A stretch of DNA of 64,000 nt, taken from positions 1 to 64,000 of the forward strand of contig JANTGM010000022.1 in assembly GCA_024762925.1 (NCBI GenBank), given 5' to 3'. Under the pieces are notes generated by a model, which was given only the letters and a program-made list of their open reading frames with translations, made no database searches and was not told the origin of the DNA. Both the position numbers and the translations under genes were made by a program. This document shows positions 1-8,196 of this stretch, piece by piece. Positions within the stretch are counted from its first letter, which is position 1; each line of letters begins with the position of its first letter. The stretch comes from Kofleriaceae bacterium (GTDB lineage Bacteria > Myxococcota_A > Polyangia > Haliangiales > Haliangiaceae).

Positions 1-35
1 GTGGTGCCTTTGAATACGGGTCTGGGGTTCACGCC

Positions 36-146
36 GGGGGTATCGGGAAACGCCCGGCATAGTTGCGTCGAAATGTTCCCCGGTCGGGGCTCGGGGGGGT
101 ATCGGGAAACGCCCGGCATAGTTGCGTCGAAATGTTCCCCGGTCGG
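36..146. repeat. Tandem 52-bp direct repeat, GC-rich, two copies
   Basis: Two essentially identical 52-bp copies lie at 36-87 and 95-146, a 59-bp period. Each runs from a G5 tract to CGGTCGG. The G/C-rich linker CGGTCGGGGCTCGGGGG follows copy 1 and recurs near 159-175, so a third partial unit is present. No convincing protein is encoded; the open frames across it only repeat the same short phrase. It sits at the window edge upstream of imuA, so it may be the end of a longer array. Confidence 0.85.
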
Positions 147-198
147 AGGCTCGGCCCCGGTCGGGGCTCGGGGGAAGAGATTCCTCGAGATGTCCCCG

Positions 199-219
199 TC
201 GGTCTACCGAGTATTTTTT
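199..219 (+). terminator. Weak possible intrinsic terminator
   Basis: A short inverted repeat (TCGG at 199-202, CCGA at 207-210, 4-nt loop) is followed by TATTTTTT at 212-219. The stem is only 4 bp, so this is a weak call. It would end a transcript entering from the left and separate it from the imuA promoter. Confidence 0.25.
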
Positions 220-301
220 CCTGCAGCGGGAGTGACGCGAAATTATTGCAAACCTCCGGATTCAATCAGCTTTGGGGGATCGACTGGGCAAATAACCAGT
301 A

Positions 302-328
302 CTGAACATCAGACCAGCATGGTATTCC
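302..328 (+). promoter_or_regulatory. imuA promoter, extended -10, possible LexA half-site
   Basis: TGG at 320-322 and TATTCC at 323-328 form an extended -10 with exactly 7 nt before the imuA ATG at 336, and no Shine-Dalgarno lies between. CTGAAC at 302-307, where a -35 would be, resembles one half of the GTTCAG-type LexA operator known from Myxococcus. The other half is poorly matched (CAG at 316-318), so LexA control is an inference supported mainly by the gene's known SOS role. Confidence 0.4.
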
Positions 329-335
329 TAAATGC

Positions 336-1196
336 ATGGTAAGAGAGGCAACATTGGCCGGGCTGCGAGACTCGATGCAGCGATTGGCCCCCGCAAAAGC
401 TCCAGCGATGCATGCCATGCAAAGCAGCTTGCACGGCAACGCGTTAGCCATCACTCCTGTCCCCAGCGGGGTTTCTCACCTCGATGAGATTCTGGCCTTG
501 GGTGGTCTGCCCGCTGGTCGCGTAAGCGAAATCGCCGGGCCGCTGTCTTCGGGCAAAACAGGCCTCGCGCTACGGCTTCTCGCAGAGCAAACCCGCGCCG
601 ACAAACTCGTGGCCATTGTCGATGGCACTGGGCAGTTTTACCCACCAGCGGCAGCGGCCATGGGCATCGACTTGCAGCGCACCTTATTGATAGCGCCTAG
701 CGCCTCACCTGATTCAGAAAACGAGAAGCACTCAGGGCGTATTCGTGCACGCACCTGCGCCAACGACCAAGCGGCAGCACTGGCTAGGGCTGCCGAGATC
801 ATTGCTCGCTCTAGGAGTTTTTCTATGGTCCTCATCGACTTACCCGCACACTGCAAAATGTATAGCAAGCCCGCTCGGCGTCTCTGTGTTGCGGCCCAAG
901 CAACCGGCACCACCATTGTCACGTTGAGTACACACAGTGGCGATGTCGAAGGTGCAGCTGCTCGCATCGAGGCAAGTCCGTGCCAAGCCCTTGGGGCCAA
1001 AACGCGACGCACACAATTGCGCATATCCAAAGGTGGCATCGGCCACTGTCCCAGCGTCGAACTTCCCTGCAAATCCCATCGCTTCGACAACAGCCCTCCC
1101 CTAGCTGTTGCACCCGTCCTCCATCGAGCTCTTCCCGGCGAAGAGGCTCCCAGCTACGAACGCTTTCGTGCAACGAAAGGGCTTTCAACACCATGA
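336..1196 (+). CDS. imuA: ImuA, RecA-like accessory protein of translesion synthesis
   Basis: This 286-residue protein is a RecA/SulA-like P-loop protein. The N-terminal half carries a Walker A-like segment GPLSSGKT (about residues 68-75) and a later hydrophobic strand ending in LIDLP that fits Walker B. The family acts with ImuB and DnaE2 (ImuC) in SOS-induced error-prone lesion bypass, probably by linking the mutasome to RecA. The stop overlaps the imuB start as ATGA (1193-1196), so the two are translationally coupled. The start is ATG 336, 7 nt after an extended -10. The identification rests on length, the P-loop and the diagnostic gene order imuA-imuB-dnaE2. Confidence 0.88.
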   Translation: MVREATLAGLRDSMQRLAPAKAPAMHAMQSSLHGNALAITPVPSGVSHLDEILALGGLPAGRVSEIAGPLSSGKTGLALRLLAEQTRADKLVAIVDGTGQFYPPAAAAMGIDLQRTLLIAPSASPDSENEKHSGRIRARTCANDQAAALARAAEIIARSRSFSMVLIDLPAHCKMYSKPARRLCVAAQATGTTIVTLSTHSGDVEGAAARIEASPCQALGAKTRRTQLRISKGGIGHCPSVELPCKSHRFDNSPPLAVAPVLHRALPGEEAPSYERFRATKGLSTP

Positions 1197-2842
1197 GAAT
1201 CGCCTGCATCTATCTCCCCGCCTTTGCCCTACAAGTGCAAGTACGGCAAGCGCCGCATCGCGCTGGTTCCGCCTTCGCGGTGGTCCACGGCCCTCGCGAT
1301 GATAAGGGCGAACTCACAAGTTCTGGGCGCAACCTACTAGTGTGCTCTAAAGCTGCATGGGATATGGGGCTTCGGCCCGGTATGAGTGCTCCCCAAGCGC
1401 GCGCATTGGCCCCCGATGTCGAACTGCTCATAGGCGATGTCACCCTCTACCAACGAGCTCTCGAAGCACTAGCAGAGAGTCTCATGGTGCACTCTCTTAG
1501 CATCGATATCGGAGCGGATGGCGCATGTGCAAATCAGGCCAACATCGCCGTCTACCTGCGCGTTCCCAAGAAATCGCGCGGTGATGACTTTGCCCAGACC
1601 TTGCTCACAAGGCTCGACAAACAGGGCTATAAAGGACGCATTGGCATTGCCGACAATCGCTTCACAGCCTGGGCGGCAGCATCACAAGGAGCACGAGCGG
1701 CCAAGGCCGGCGACCTCTTTCCCAAGGAGTACTGTACCGTGCCCACTGGTGGTAGCGCCGCATTTCTCGCGCCCTTGCCAATCGATCTATTGCCATTAAA
1801 CAGCGATGTGCAACACATGCTCGAAACCTTGGGCATCAAAACCTTGGGTGACTTTGCCAGTCTGCCACCTCCCTCAGTTGGCCGCCGCTGGAATGCTGAA
1901 GGTGTGGACTTTCAGAGCTTGGCGCAAGGCGAAGGCCCTACCCTTCTGCAAAGCTTCACGCCAAAGCAGGTCATTATCGAGAGCATCGATCTTGAGCATG
2001 AGATTCACGAAATTGAAGCGCTTGCCTTTAGTCTGCGTCCCCTAGCAGACCGAGCCTGCGATCGCCTGCAAGGCCGCAGCATGGCGGCAGCTCGTGCACT
2101 CTTGCGCCTCAAAGGACGAGAAGATTCCTGCACAGAATTTTCCCTAGATCCCGCGAGACCGACTGCCGATGGGCGAAGCTTATTCGAGCTCCTTCGGGCG
2201 GCTGTACAAGACCAGCGTCTGGATCACACGATTTGCGAGCTCGAACTCACCATCACCCAAGAAAGCGATCCAGAGCTCGAAGAACTCGACCTCTTTAGCC
2301 ACGGTGCTATCAACCATCACGGCCGGCCCTCCCCCGAGTCGGTTGATGTCGCCATCGCACGGCTTGAGTCGATGTTCGGCAAGGACTCGGTGAGTTCAGC
2401 CCAGCTCACCGAGTCCCACCGCCCCGAACGAGCGTTTCAGCTCACCCCATTTGCGCCTCCTCGCACTCATACCAAGCGCTCCACCAAACGCTCAAAGAAG
2501 CGTTCCCGAGCAAAGCGTACACGTCTTGCCAATCAGCAAGAAGTACTGCCCTTGGTTATGAATGGCACAAGCGGGGCACTTCGGCTGCTTGACCCTCCTA
2601 TGCCGCAAACAGGGGCGCCGCAATCCGGAGCAGGCTCTAGGGCCCTGTGCAACATCACGATTGAAGGAATTCAAAGCCCAGTTGTCGCCACCTTCGGCCC
2701 AACCAAGGTCAATACCGAGTGGTGGAGCAACACACCTGTATCCCGAGAGTATTACGAAGTAGAAACAGAAGACGGTGGTCGGTATTGGGTCTTTCGAAAA
2801 GACGAAGACGGACAGTACTACCTGCACGGAATTTTTGACTAG
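1193..2842 (+). CDS. imuB: ImuB, catalytically inactive Y-family polymerase-like protein
   Basis: The product is 549 aa, from the coupled ATG at 1193. The N-terminus begins MRIACIYLPAFALQV, where an active Y-family polymerase would have the IDMDCFFA-type catalytic aspartate; it is absent, as expected for ImuB. A polymerase-like palm and little-finger region follow, then a Lys/Arg-rich stretch (about residues 425-450). The C-terminus, with YYEVETEDGGRYWVF and ending in HGIFD, is typical of ImuB. The protein is thought to be the hub that contacts the beta clamp, ImuA and DnaE2. It is the second gene of the imuAB operon. Confidence 0.93.
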   Translation: MRIACIYLPAFALQVQVRQAPHRAGSAFAVVHGPRDDKGELTSSGRNLLVCSKAAWDMGLRPGMSAPQARALAPDVELLIGDVTLYQRALEALAESLMVHSLSIDIGADGACANQANIAVYLRVPKKSRGDDFAQTLLTRLDKQGYKGRIGIADNRFTAWAAASQGARAAKAGDLFPKEYCTVPTGGSAAFLAPLPIDLLPLNSDVQHMLETLGIKTLGDFASLPPPSVGRRWNAEGVDFQSLAQGEGPTLLQSFTPKQVIIESIDLEHEIHEIEALAFSLRPLADRACDRLQGRSMAAARALLRLKGREDSCTEFSLDPARPTADGRSLFELLRAAVQDQRLDHTICELELTITQESDPELEELDLFSHGAINHHGRPSPESVDVAIARLESMFGKDSVSSAQLTESHRPERAFQLTPFAPPRTHTKRSTKRSKKRSRAKRTRLANQQEVLPLVMNGTSGALRLLDPPMPQTGAPQSGAGSRALCNITIEGIQSPVVATFGPTKVNTEWWSNTPVSREYYEVETEDGGRYWVFRKDEDGQYYLHGIFD

Positions 2843-3124
2843 TGCGCGATCCATGGACATTGATTCGTGATCGCGAAGTCAGCTCGTTTGCTGGCGGGAA
2901 GAGGGAGTTTGCTGGGGCAAGCGACCGAGGAACAACGAAGAAGACTGGCTGAGCCAGTCTCTCCAGCGGGCGAGAAGACGAGTGCGTTCTATATTCATGA
3001 ATCGCGCACCAGGCAGAGATATGCCTTTGAACAGCTCTACACCTTGATACACGCCTAGCAGCAGCCTGCGGCGAATACTGGCAGGCAGCCTAGGCACAAG
3101 CACCACAACTCATATCACCTCATC
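2843..3124. other. Intergenic region between imuB and dnaE2, with palindrome
   Basis: This 282-bp gap has no convincing gene. A near-perfect 19-bp palindrome (AGACTGGCTGAGCCAGTCT, 2942-2960) folds as a 7-bp stem with a 5-nt loop, but no T-run follows it, so it may be an operator or mRNA hairpin rather than a terminator. Near the 3' end, TATCAC (3113-3118) lies 6 nt before the dnaE2 GTG, matching the spacing seen at other presumed leaderless starts here but lacking the TGN extension. Confidence 0.5.
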
Positions 3125-6100
3125 GTGTCTATCTCGCAAGCCCAACAGCGCTTTGCCGAGGTGCACTGTCGCTCGTATTACTCATTTCTCGGGGCAGCCT
3201 CGTCACCCGAGACATTGGTTCGGCGCGCACATGCCCTGGGCTACACAGCTCTGTGCCTCACCGATGTTGACGGGGTGCAAGGCATGGTGCAAGCGCATGG
3301 GGCTGCAACCGAGTTGGACTTTCACCTAGGCATCGGTGCCGAGATAACCGTGCGCAACGATTTGTTGCCGCTTGGAACAACATCCGCAGCCCATCGCATC
3401 GTGCTCTTGACGCAAAACTCCGAGGGCTACAAAAACCTCTGTCGCCTCGCCACTCTAGGCAGAACTCGCTGCGCCAAGGGGCAAGCTTGGGTCGACTGGG
3501 AGGACATCTGTGAAAACCACCAAGGACTGCTCCTCCTCTCCGGCGGTATTGGCGGGCCCATCGACGCTGCATGGCGACGCAGAGAGTTGCACGCCGCCTT
3601 TGAATGGGCGCAGCGGTTCAAAACAGCCTTTAACGACAGAGCCTATCTCGAGATCAATCACCACTTTGTGCCAGGTGATGACGACCGCATGCACGATCTC
3701 TTGCAACTTGCCGAGACCAGCAAGCTACCACCGGTCTTTTCGCAAAATGCGCGATTTGCCGACCCAAGCGAGCGCCGGATCTACGACGTACAAAGCTGCA
3801 TTCGAGAAAAGACGACGCTGCAAAACGCAGGGCAGCTTTTGCAAATCAATGCGCAAAGCTACCTACACAAAACAAGCGAGCTCTACTCCACATACCGCAA
3901 ACTGGCCCCGGCACTTGAGCGCAGCACCGAGGTCACGAGCCGGCTCGAATTTTCCCTAAGCGAAGTTAGCTACCAGTTTCCAACGTTCGACCTCGCGCCT
4001 GGGCAAACCCCTTTCGGCACACTGGCAGAGCTAACGCAAAAAGGCGTTACGGAGCGCTACTACCCCATAACCTCCAAAGTCACCGAACAAATCACTCACG
4101 AACTCGCCATCATCAAAAAGCTCAAACTCGCAGGCTACTTTCTTATCGTGCACGACATTGTGCGCTTTTGCCGTGAACGCAAAATCCTGTGCCAAGGACG
4201 AGGTTCGGCTGCCAACTCCGCTGTGTGTTACGCGCTCAGCATCACCGCCGTCGATCCGGTGGCAATGGAGCTGCTCTTTGAGCGGTTCTTATCGGAGGAG
4301 CGCAATGAGATGCCCGACATCGACTTGGACATCGATGCAAGGAGACGCGAAGAAGTTATTCAATACGTCTATCGGCGCTTTGGCAAAGAGCAGGTTGCTA
4401 TGGCGTGCAACATTAACAGCTACCACGCACGGTCGGCGATTCGCGATGTTGGCAAGGCCTTCGGCCTCTCCCTTGAACAAGTCGACAGGGCCGCCAAAGC
4501 CATGGATCGTCACATCACCGATTTAAGCCCTCAAGGCGTCGTCACCAATCACATGTATCAAGGCGTGCCCAAGACCGTCCCCGCAGCAAGAAAATCTGCG
4601 GAAAAATCAGAATTTCACTTACACAACGAATGGCGCATTCTGACTGGCCTCGATATGGGCGACCCCGTTGTGCGGCAAGTTTTCGAAATTGCCCGAGCCT
4701 TTGAAGGCTTGCCACGGCACATGGGCATTCACTCTGGCGGCATCGTAATCACCGCTGGCCCCACCAATGAAGTTGTGCCCGTAGAAAACGCCAGCATGGC
4801 TCAGCGCACTGTTGTGCAGTGGGACAAAGACGACCTCAATTTCATGGGCATCATCAAGATTGACTTGCTCGGCCTGGGCATGCTCAATGCGATAAGTGAT
4901 GCGCTTGCGCAGCTGCAGCGCTTCTGTGGCATCGCTCTCGATTTAGCCAAATTGCCAATGAATGACGCCGGCGTCTTCAACATGATTTGCGAGGCTGACA
5001 CCGTGGGCGTCTTTCAAATCGAATCGCGTGCACAAATGAACATGCTGCCGAGGCTCAGACCTCGCACCTTCTACGACTTAGTTGTCGAGGTCGCCATCAT
5101 TCGGCCAGGGCCCATTCAAGGCGACATGGTGCACCCGTACCTGCGACGCCGAGTTGGCGATGAGCGAGTGACCTACGAGCACCCTGCCCTTGAGCCCGTC
5201 TTGCGCCGAACCTTGGGTGTGCCACTCTTTCAAGAGCAAGGCATGAAGCTCGCCATTGCCTGTGCAGGATTTAGCGCCGGCGAGGCAGATGAGCTGCGCC
5301 GAGCCATGGGGCACAAGCGCTCCCATGCACGCATGCAAGAGCTACAAGCAAGGCTTGTCGAAGGCATGCAGGCCAATGGCATTTCCGAGGGACTTTCCAA
5401 CCGCATCTACAACCAGCTGTGCGCGTTTGCCGACTATGGGTTTCCCGAGAGCCATGCCGCGTCCTTTGCCCTTATTGTCTATGCGTCTTGTTATCTCAAA
5501 CACCATCATCCAGCAGCGATGCTGGCGGGGCTGCTCAATGCGCAGCCGATGGGGTTCTACTCACCCAACACCCTTATTGCCGATGCCCGGCGCCATGGTG
5601 TTGCGGTGCATGCACCCTGCGCCCAACGCAGCGAGTGGGCAACGACTCTCGAAGTTACCGGCGATGACCCACCAGCTGTCAGGCTCGGCATCAAGACGCT
5701 CCGCGGCATCTCAGAAAAGCACCGAGAGCACTACGAATCAGAGCTAGCGCGCGCGCCTTTCACATCCATCCCCGACTATGCCGCAAGATCTGGTGTCCCG
5801 CGAAGTGTGCTCGCTCGCCTGGCCACCGCCAATGGCTTTGCCTGCTTTGGATTTGGACGAAGAGAGGCTCTCTGGCAAGTGACCAGTCTGCCCTCGGACT
5901 TTGGCAAGCTGCCCTTGCTCGACGCCCTGCACGTCGAGATTAGCGAACCACCACCGCCTCTTCCCACGATGAGCCAGAGCGACCAAGTTCGCGCAGACTT
6001 CAGCGCGCTCGGGGCAAGCCTCGATAGTCACCCGCTCGCGGTGGTTCGCCCACTGCTGGCTAGCGCCAAGATGCCCGATGCCAAGACCCTGCGAACAAGC

Positions 6101-6394
6101 ATCGCGTCGGGCCAGCACATCATGATGGGTGGCATGGTCATCGCCAGGCAGCGCCCAGGCTCAGCAAAGGGAATGCTCTTTATGACAATCGAAGATGAAA
6201 CGGGGTTGGCAAACCTCGTCGTCACGCCCCCCATCTTCAGTCGCTACCGAAGCATCGCAAGGCAAGAACTCTTCATCCTCGCTCGCGGAATAGTCGAACG
6301 CCAAGGACAAGTGGTCAACCTCATCGTCGATCACCTTGAGCCGCTGCCCATGCTCAAGCAAACTCCCACACCACCTTCACGAGATTTTCGATAA
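3125..6394 (+). CDS. dnaE2: DnaE2/ImuC, error-prone DNA polymerase III alpha subunit
   Basis: The 1089-aa product is a C-family polymerase of the DnaE2 (ImuC) type, the catalytic subunit of the ImuABC mutasome. An N-terminal PHP domain begins FAEVHCRSYYSFL, and the catalytic palm motif PDIDLDID gives Asp398, Asp400 and Asp402. A helix-hairpin-helix region and an OB-fold-like C-terminus (about residues 980-1075) follow. The PHP metal-site motifs are altered: HCRS replaces the usual HCHS and LTDVDG replaces LTDHDG, so PHP catalysis is probably lost. The start is GTG 3125, because translation from there covers the whole PHP domain. The 282-bp gap after imuB suggests it may have its own promoter. 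Confidence 0.94.
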   Translation: MSISQAQQRFAEVHCRSYYSFLGAASSPETLVRRAHALGYTALCLTDVDGVQGMVQAHGAATELDFHLGIGAEITVRNDLLPLGTTSAAHRIVLLTQNSEGYKNLCRLATLGRTRCAKGQAWVDWEDICENHQGLLLLSGGIGGPIDAAWRRRELHAAFEWAQRFKTAFNDRAYLEINHHFVPGDDDRMHDLLQLAETSKLPPVFSQNARFADPSERRIYDVQSCIREKTTLQNAGQLLQINAQSYLHKTSELYSTYRKLAPALERSTEVTSRLEFSLSEVSYQFPTFDLAPGQTPFGTLAELTQKGVTERYYPITSKVTEQITHELAIIKKLKLAGYFLIVHDIVRFCRERKILCQGRGSAANSAVCYALSITAVDPVAMELLFERFLSEERNEMPDIDLDIDARRREEVIQYVYRRFGKEQVAMACNINSYHARSAIRDVGKAFGLSLEQVDRAAKAMDRHITDLSPQGVVTNHMYQGVPKTVPAARKSAEKSEFHLHNEWRILTGLDMGDPVVRQVFEIARAFEGLPRHMGIHSGGIVITAGPTNEVVPVENASMAQRTVVQWDKDDLNFMGIIKIDLLGLGMLNAISDALAQLQRFCGIALDLAKLPMNDAGVFNMICEADTVGVFQIESRAQMNMLPRLRPRTFYDLVVEVAIIRPGPIQGDMVHPYLRRRVGDERVTYEHPALEPVLRRTLGVPLFQEQGMKLAIACAGFSAGEADELRRAMGHKRSHARMQELQARLVEGMQANGISEGLSNRIYNQLCAFADYGFPESHAASFALIVYASCYLKHHHPAAMLAGLLNAQPMGFYSPNTLIADARRHGVAVHAPCAQRSEWATTLEVTGDDPPAVRLGIKTLRGISEKHREHYESELARAPFTSIPDYAARSGVPRSVLARLATANGFACFGFGRREALWQVTSLPSDFGKLPLLDALHVEISEPPPPLPTMSQSDQVRADFSALGASLDSHPLAVVRPLLASAKMPDAKTLRTSIASGQHIMMGGMVIARQRPGSAKGMLFMTIEDETGLANLVVTPPIFSRYRSIARQELFILARGIVERQGQVVNLIVDHLEPLPMLKQTPTPPSRDFR

Positions 6395-6399
6395 TTCCC

Positions 6400-6408
6400 T
6401 GCTACAAT
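6400..6408 (+). promoter_or_regulatory. Extended -10 promoter, leaderless start
   Basis: TGC plus TACAAT, with the hexamer at 6403-6408, lies 7 nt before ATG 6416, and no Shine-Dalgarno is present. Transcription would begin at or next to the start codon. Confidence 0.5.
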
Positions 6409-6415
6409 TTCCGCC

Positions 6416-7624
6416 ATGCGCCTAGGGGAGATTCTGGTTGCAGCCAATGCATGTGATGAAGCCGCCATCGCCAAGGCGCTAGAGCACTCGCGGTTTTCTG
6501 ATAGCCGCCTGGGCTCTTCTCTCATCGAATTGGGCTTGGTTGGCAGCGATATCATCGCCGCCGCCCTCGGCAAGCAGCACGGCATAGCTCCTGCCAAGGA
6601 AGCAAACTTCAAGGCGATTGAGCCAGCCACGCTTGCCCTGCTTAGCGGCACCGACGCCCATGCACGCAAGGCCCTTCCTCTGGGCATTCAGCGCACCACG
6701 GGCGAGTTGGCCGTAGCGATGCGCGACCCCGACGACCAAGGATCCATCGACGCCCTCAAGAAAGCCACTGGCAAGGAGATCATTGTGGCCGCCGCCAGTG
6801 AGCACCGAATTCGGCAAGGCTTGCTAGAGCACTACGGCGCGCCAGACTCCCTGCCAATCATTCCAGAAGAAGAACCTCTCGACCTTGAGCTGGCCGCCCC
6901 ACCAAAGCTTGAGGAGCGAGCCCACGTACCACTCGTTGCGGATACACCTCCCCCGCCGCAACCGCTCCCCGAAGCAAGAGTCGCCACTCCTGAACCCAAA
7001 TTCGACCTGCGCGCGTTTCTCGGCACAGGACGCGGCATGGTCATCGCAGGTGTTGCCTTCATTGCATTCCTGGTCATCGGAAAGTTTGCCTACGATTGGA
7101 TCATTGGCAAAGACATTCCGGTTGCAGGCTCCTTTGAAGCAGATCATGTAAACCTAAAACTCACTGTTCCAAAGACAGGATGGGTCTATGCACCCAGCGC
7201 TGACGTTGAGGAATCGCAAGGGCCCGTCAGCGTTCGCATCGCCATGCTCTATCGTGGTGACAACATCAAGAAGCCCGACGATGCTCTCTGGCTGATGCGC
7301 GTTACTGGGCCCATTCCCACTAGCATTTCGGAATCGCAGTTCGATACGCTCATCCGTGAGCTCAACCAAACCGGCGCGTCACGGATGGTCTTTACAGGCT
7401 TCCAAGCCCAGGAGTTCTCGTGTGATCGAAGCTCCCGACGTTCCGGTCTCACTACGGAGTGCGTTGGCAATGGGGATTACAAGGGCAAAAACTACCAGCT
7501 GAGTGCCTTTCTCTGGCAAGAGCAAGACGGCAGCATCGTTGCCGTCCTCTTTCTCACTCAAGGCGAATTCACCTCCTTCGATGACGAAATCGACAGCATT
7601 CTGTCGAGCATCCGATTGCTCTAG
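6416..7624 (+). CDS. MshEN-domain membrane protein, candidate c-di-GMP receptor
   Basis: This is a 402-residue protein. Residues 1-140 resemble the MshEN (GspE N-terminal) domain: two RLG-start repeats (RLGEILVAANAC at 2-13 and RLGSSLIELG at 31-40) each lead into a helix, the arrangement that binds c-di-GMP in MshE-type proteins. A Pro/Glu-rich linker (about 145-200) leads to a single membrane helix (about 207-230). A roughly 170-residue C-terminal domain containing two cysteines would lie outside the cytoplasm. The ATPase domain normally following MshEN is absent. A role in coupling c-di-GMP to an envelope process is inferred. It is likely first in a unit with the downstream lipoprotein. Confidence 0.75.
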   Translation: MRLGEILVAANACDEAAIAKALEHSRFSDSRLGSSLIELGLVGSDIIAAALGKQHGIAPAKEANFKAIEPATLALLSGTDAHARKALPLGIQRTTGELAVAMRDPDDQGSIDALKKATGKEIIVAAASEHRIRQGLLEHYGAPDSLPIIPEEEPLDLELAAPPKLEERAHVPLVADTPPPPQPLPEARVATPEPKFDLRAFLGTGRGMVIAGVAFIAFLVIGKFAYDWIIGKDIPVAGSFEADHVNLKLTVPKTGWVYAPSADVEESQGPVSVRIAMLYRGDNIKKPDDALWLMRVTGPIPTSISESQFDTLIRELNQTGASRMVFTGFQAQEFSCDRSSRRSGLTTECVGNGDYKGKNYQLSAFLWQEQDGSIVAVLFLTQGEFTSFDDEIDSILSSIRLL

Positions 7625-7638
7625 CGCTAGGCGCGCGG

Positions 7639-7647
7639 TGTTACTCT
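7639..7647 (+). promoter_or_regulatory. Extended -10 promoter, leaderless start
   Basis: TGT plus TACTCT (hexamer 7642-7647) lies 6 nt before ATG 7654; no Shine-Dalgarno is visible in the 29-bp intergenic gap. Confidence 0.45.
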
Positions 7648-7653
7648 CACCGC

Positions 7654-8196
7654 ATGCAACGTGGAACGGTAGAACGATGGCGTCGGTTTCTCACAGCGTC
7701 GATCGGTGCTTGTGCCATCATTGGCTTCGCGAGCTGTTCAGAACCACCCAAGAAGACGAAGACAAGAGCTGCCACTCCAACAGCGCCCACAACCACTGTG
7801 CATGACGCAGCACCTGCCACTGCTCTGGACGCCGTCCCCTCAATGCCCAAAGACACGATTCAAACCGTCTCGCTGACCGGGAAAACTCCGACCCCTGTGC
7901 CACAAAGCAACCTGCGCGTCTTCATCAGCGGCTCCTTTCACAAGGCAAGCGCCCCTGTCGTTGGCGTGAGCGTCCTAGTCACCAGTGGTGAAGAGAAGGC
8001 CGAGGTGAGCTGGAGAATCGAATCGGGCAACGTCAACTCAAACTGGCGGCCCATCGAGGGGCGTCGCTACGATGAAGAATCGAGCACGTATGTGGAGGAG
8101 GAGATTCCAGGCTGGGAAATCCGACTCGACTCGATTGAGGATCAATCCGCCGGAGGAGATCCGACAGCGATCACAATTTCTCTTAGACAACCTTAG
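7654..8196 (+). CDS. Small lipoprotein of unknown function
   Basis: The product has 180 residues with a basic N-terminus, a hydrophobic segment and the lipobox GFASC, so it is a predicted lipoprotein. The mature part starts with a Lys/Thr/Ala/Pro-rich linker. A beta-rich domain follows (about residues 85-180), with alternating hydrophobic strands such as LRVFISGSF and GVSVLVTSG. I recognise no family. The 3' end overlaps the stop codon of the convergent TPR lipoprotein gene by 4 bp (8193-8196). Confidence 0.75.
   Translation: MQRGTVERWRRFLTASIGACAIIGFASCSEPPKKTKTRAATPTAPTTTVHDAAPATALDAVPSMPKDTIQTVSLTGKTPTPVPQSNLRVFISGSFHKASAPVVGVSVLVTSGEEKAEVSWRIESGNVNSNWRPIEGRRYDEESSTYVEEEIPGWEIRLDSIEDQSAGGDPTAITISLRQP

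Noticed and set aside
1-342. Open frame of 113 aa across the repeat region
   Set aside because: It only encodes the tandem repeat twice with a Gly/Arg-rich low-complexity sequence and has no start signal or family resemblance.
2867-3058. 63-aa plus-strand frame after imuB
   Set aside because: GTG start without a Shine-Dalgarno, covers the palindrome, and the sequence is not protein-like enough to call.
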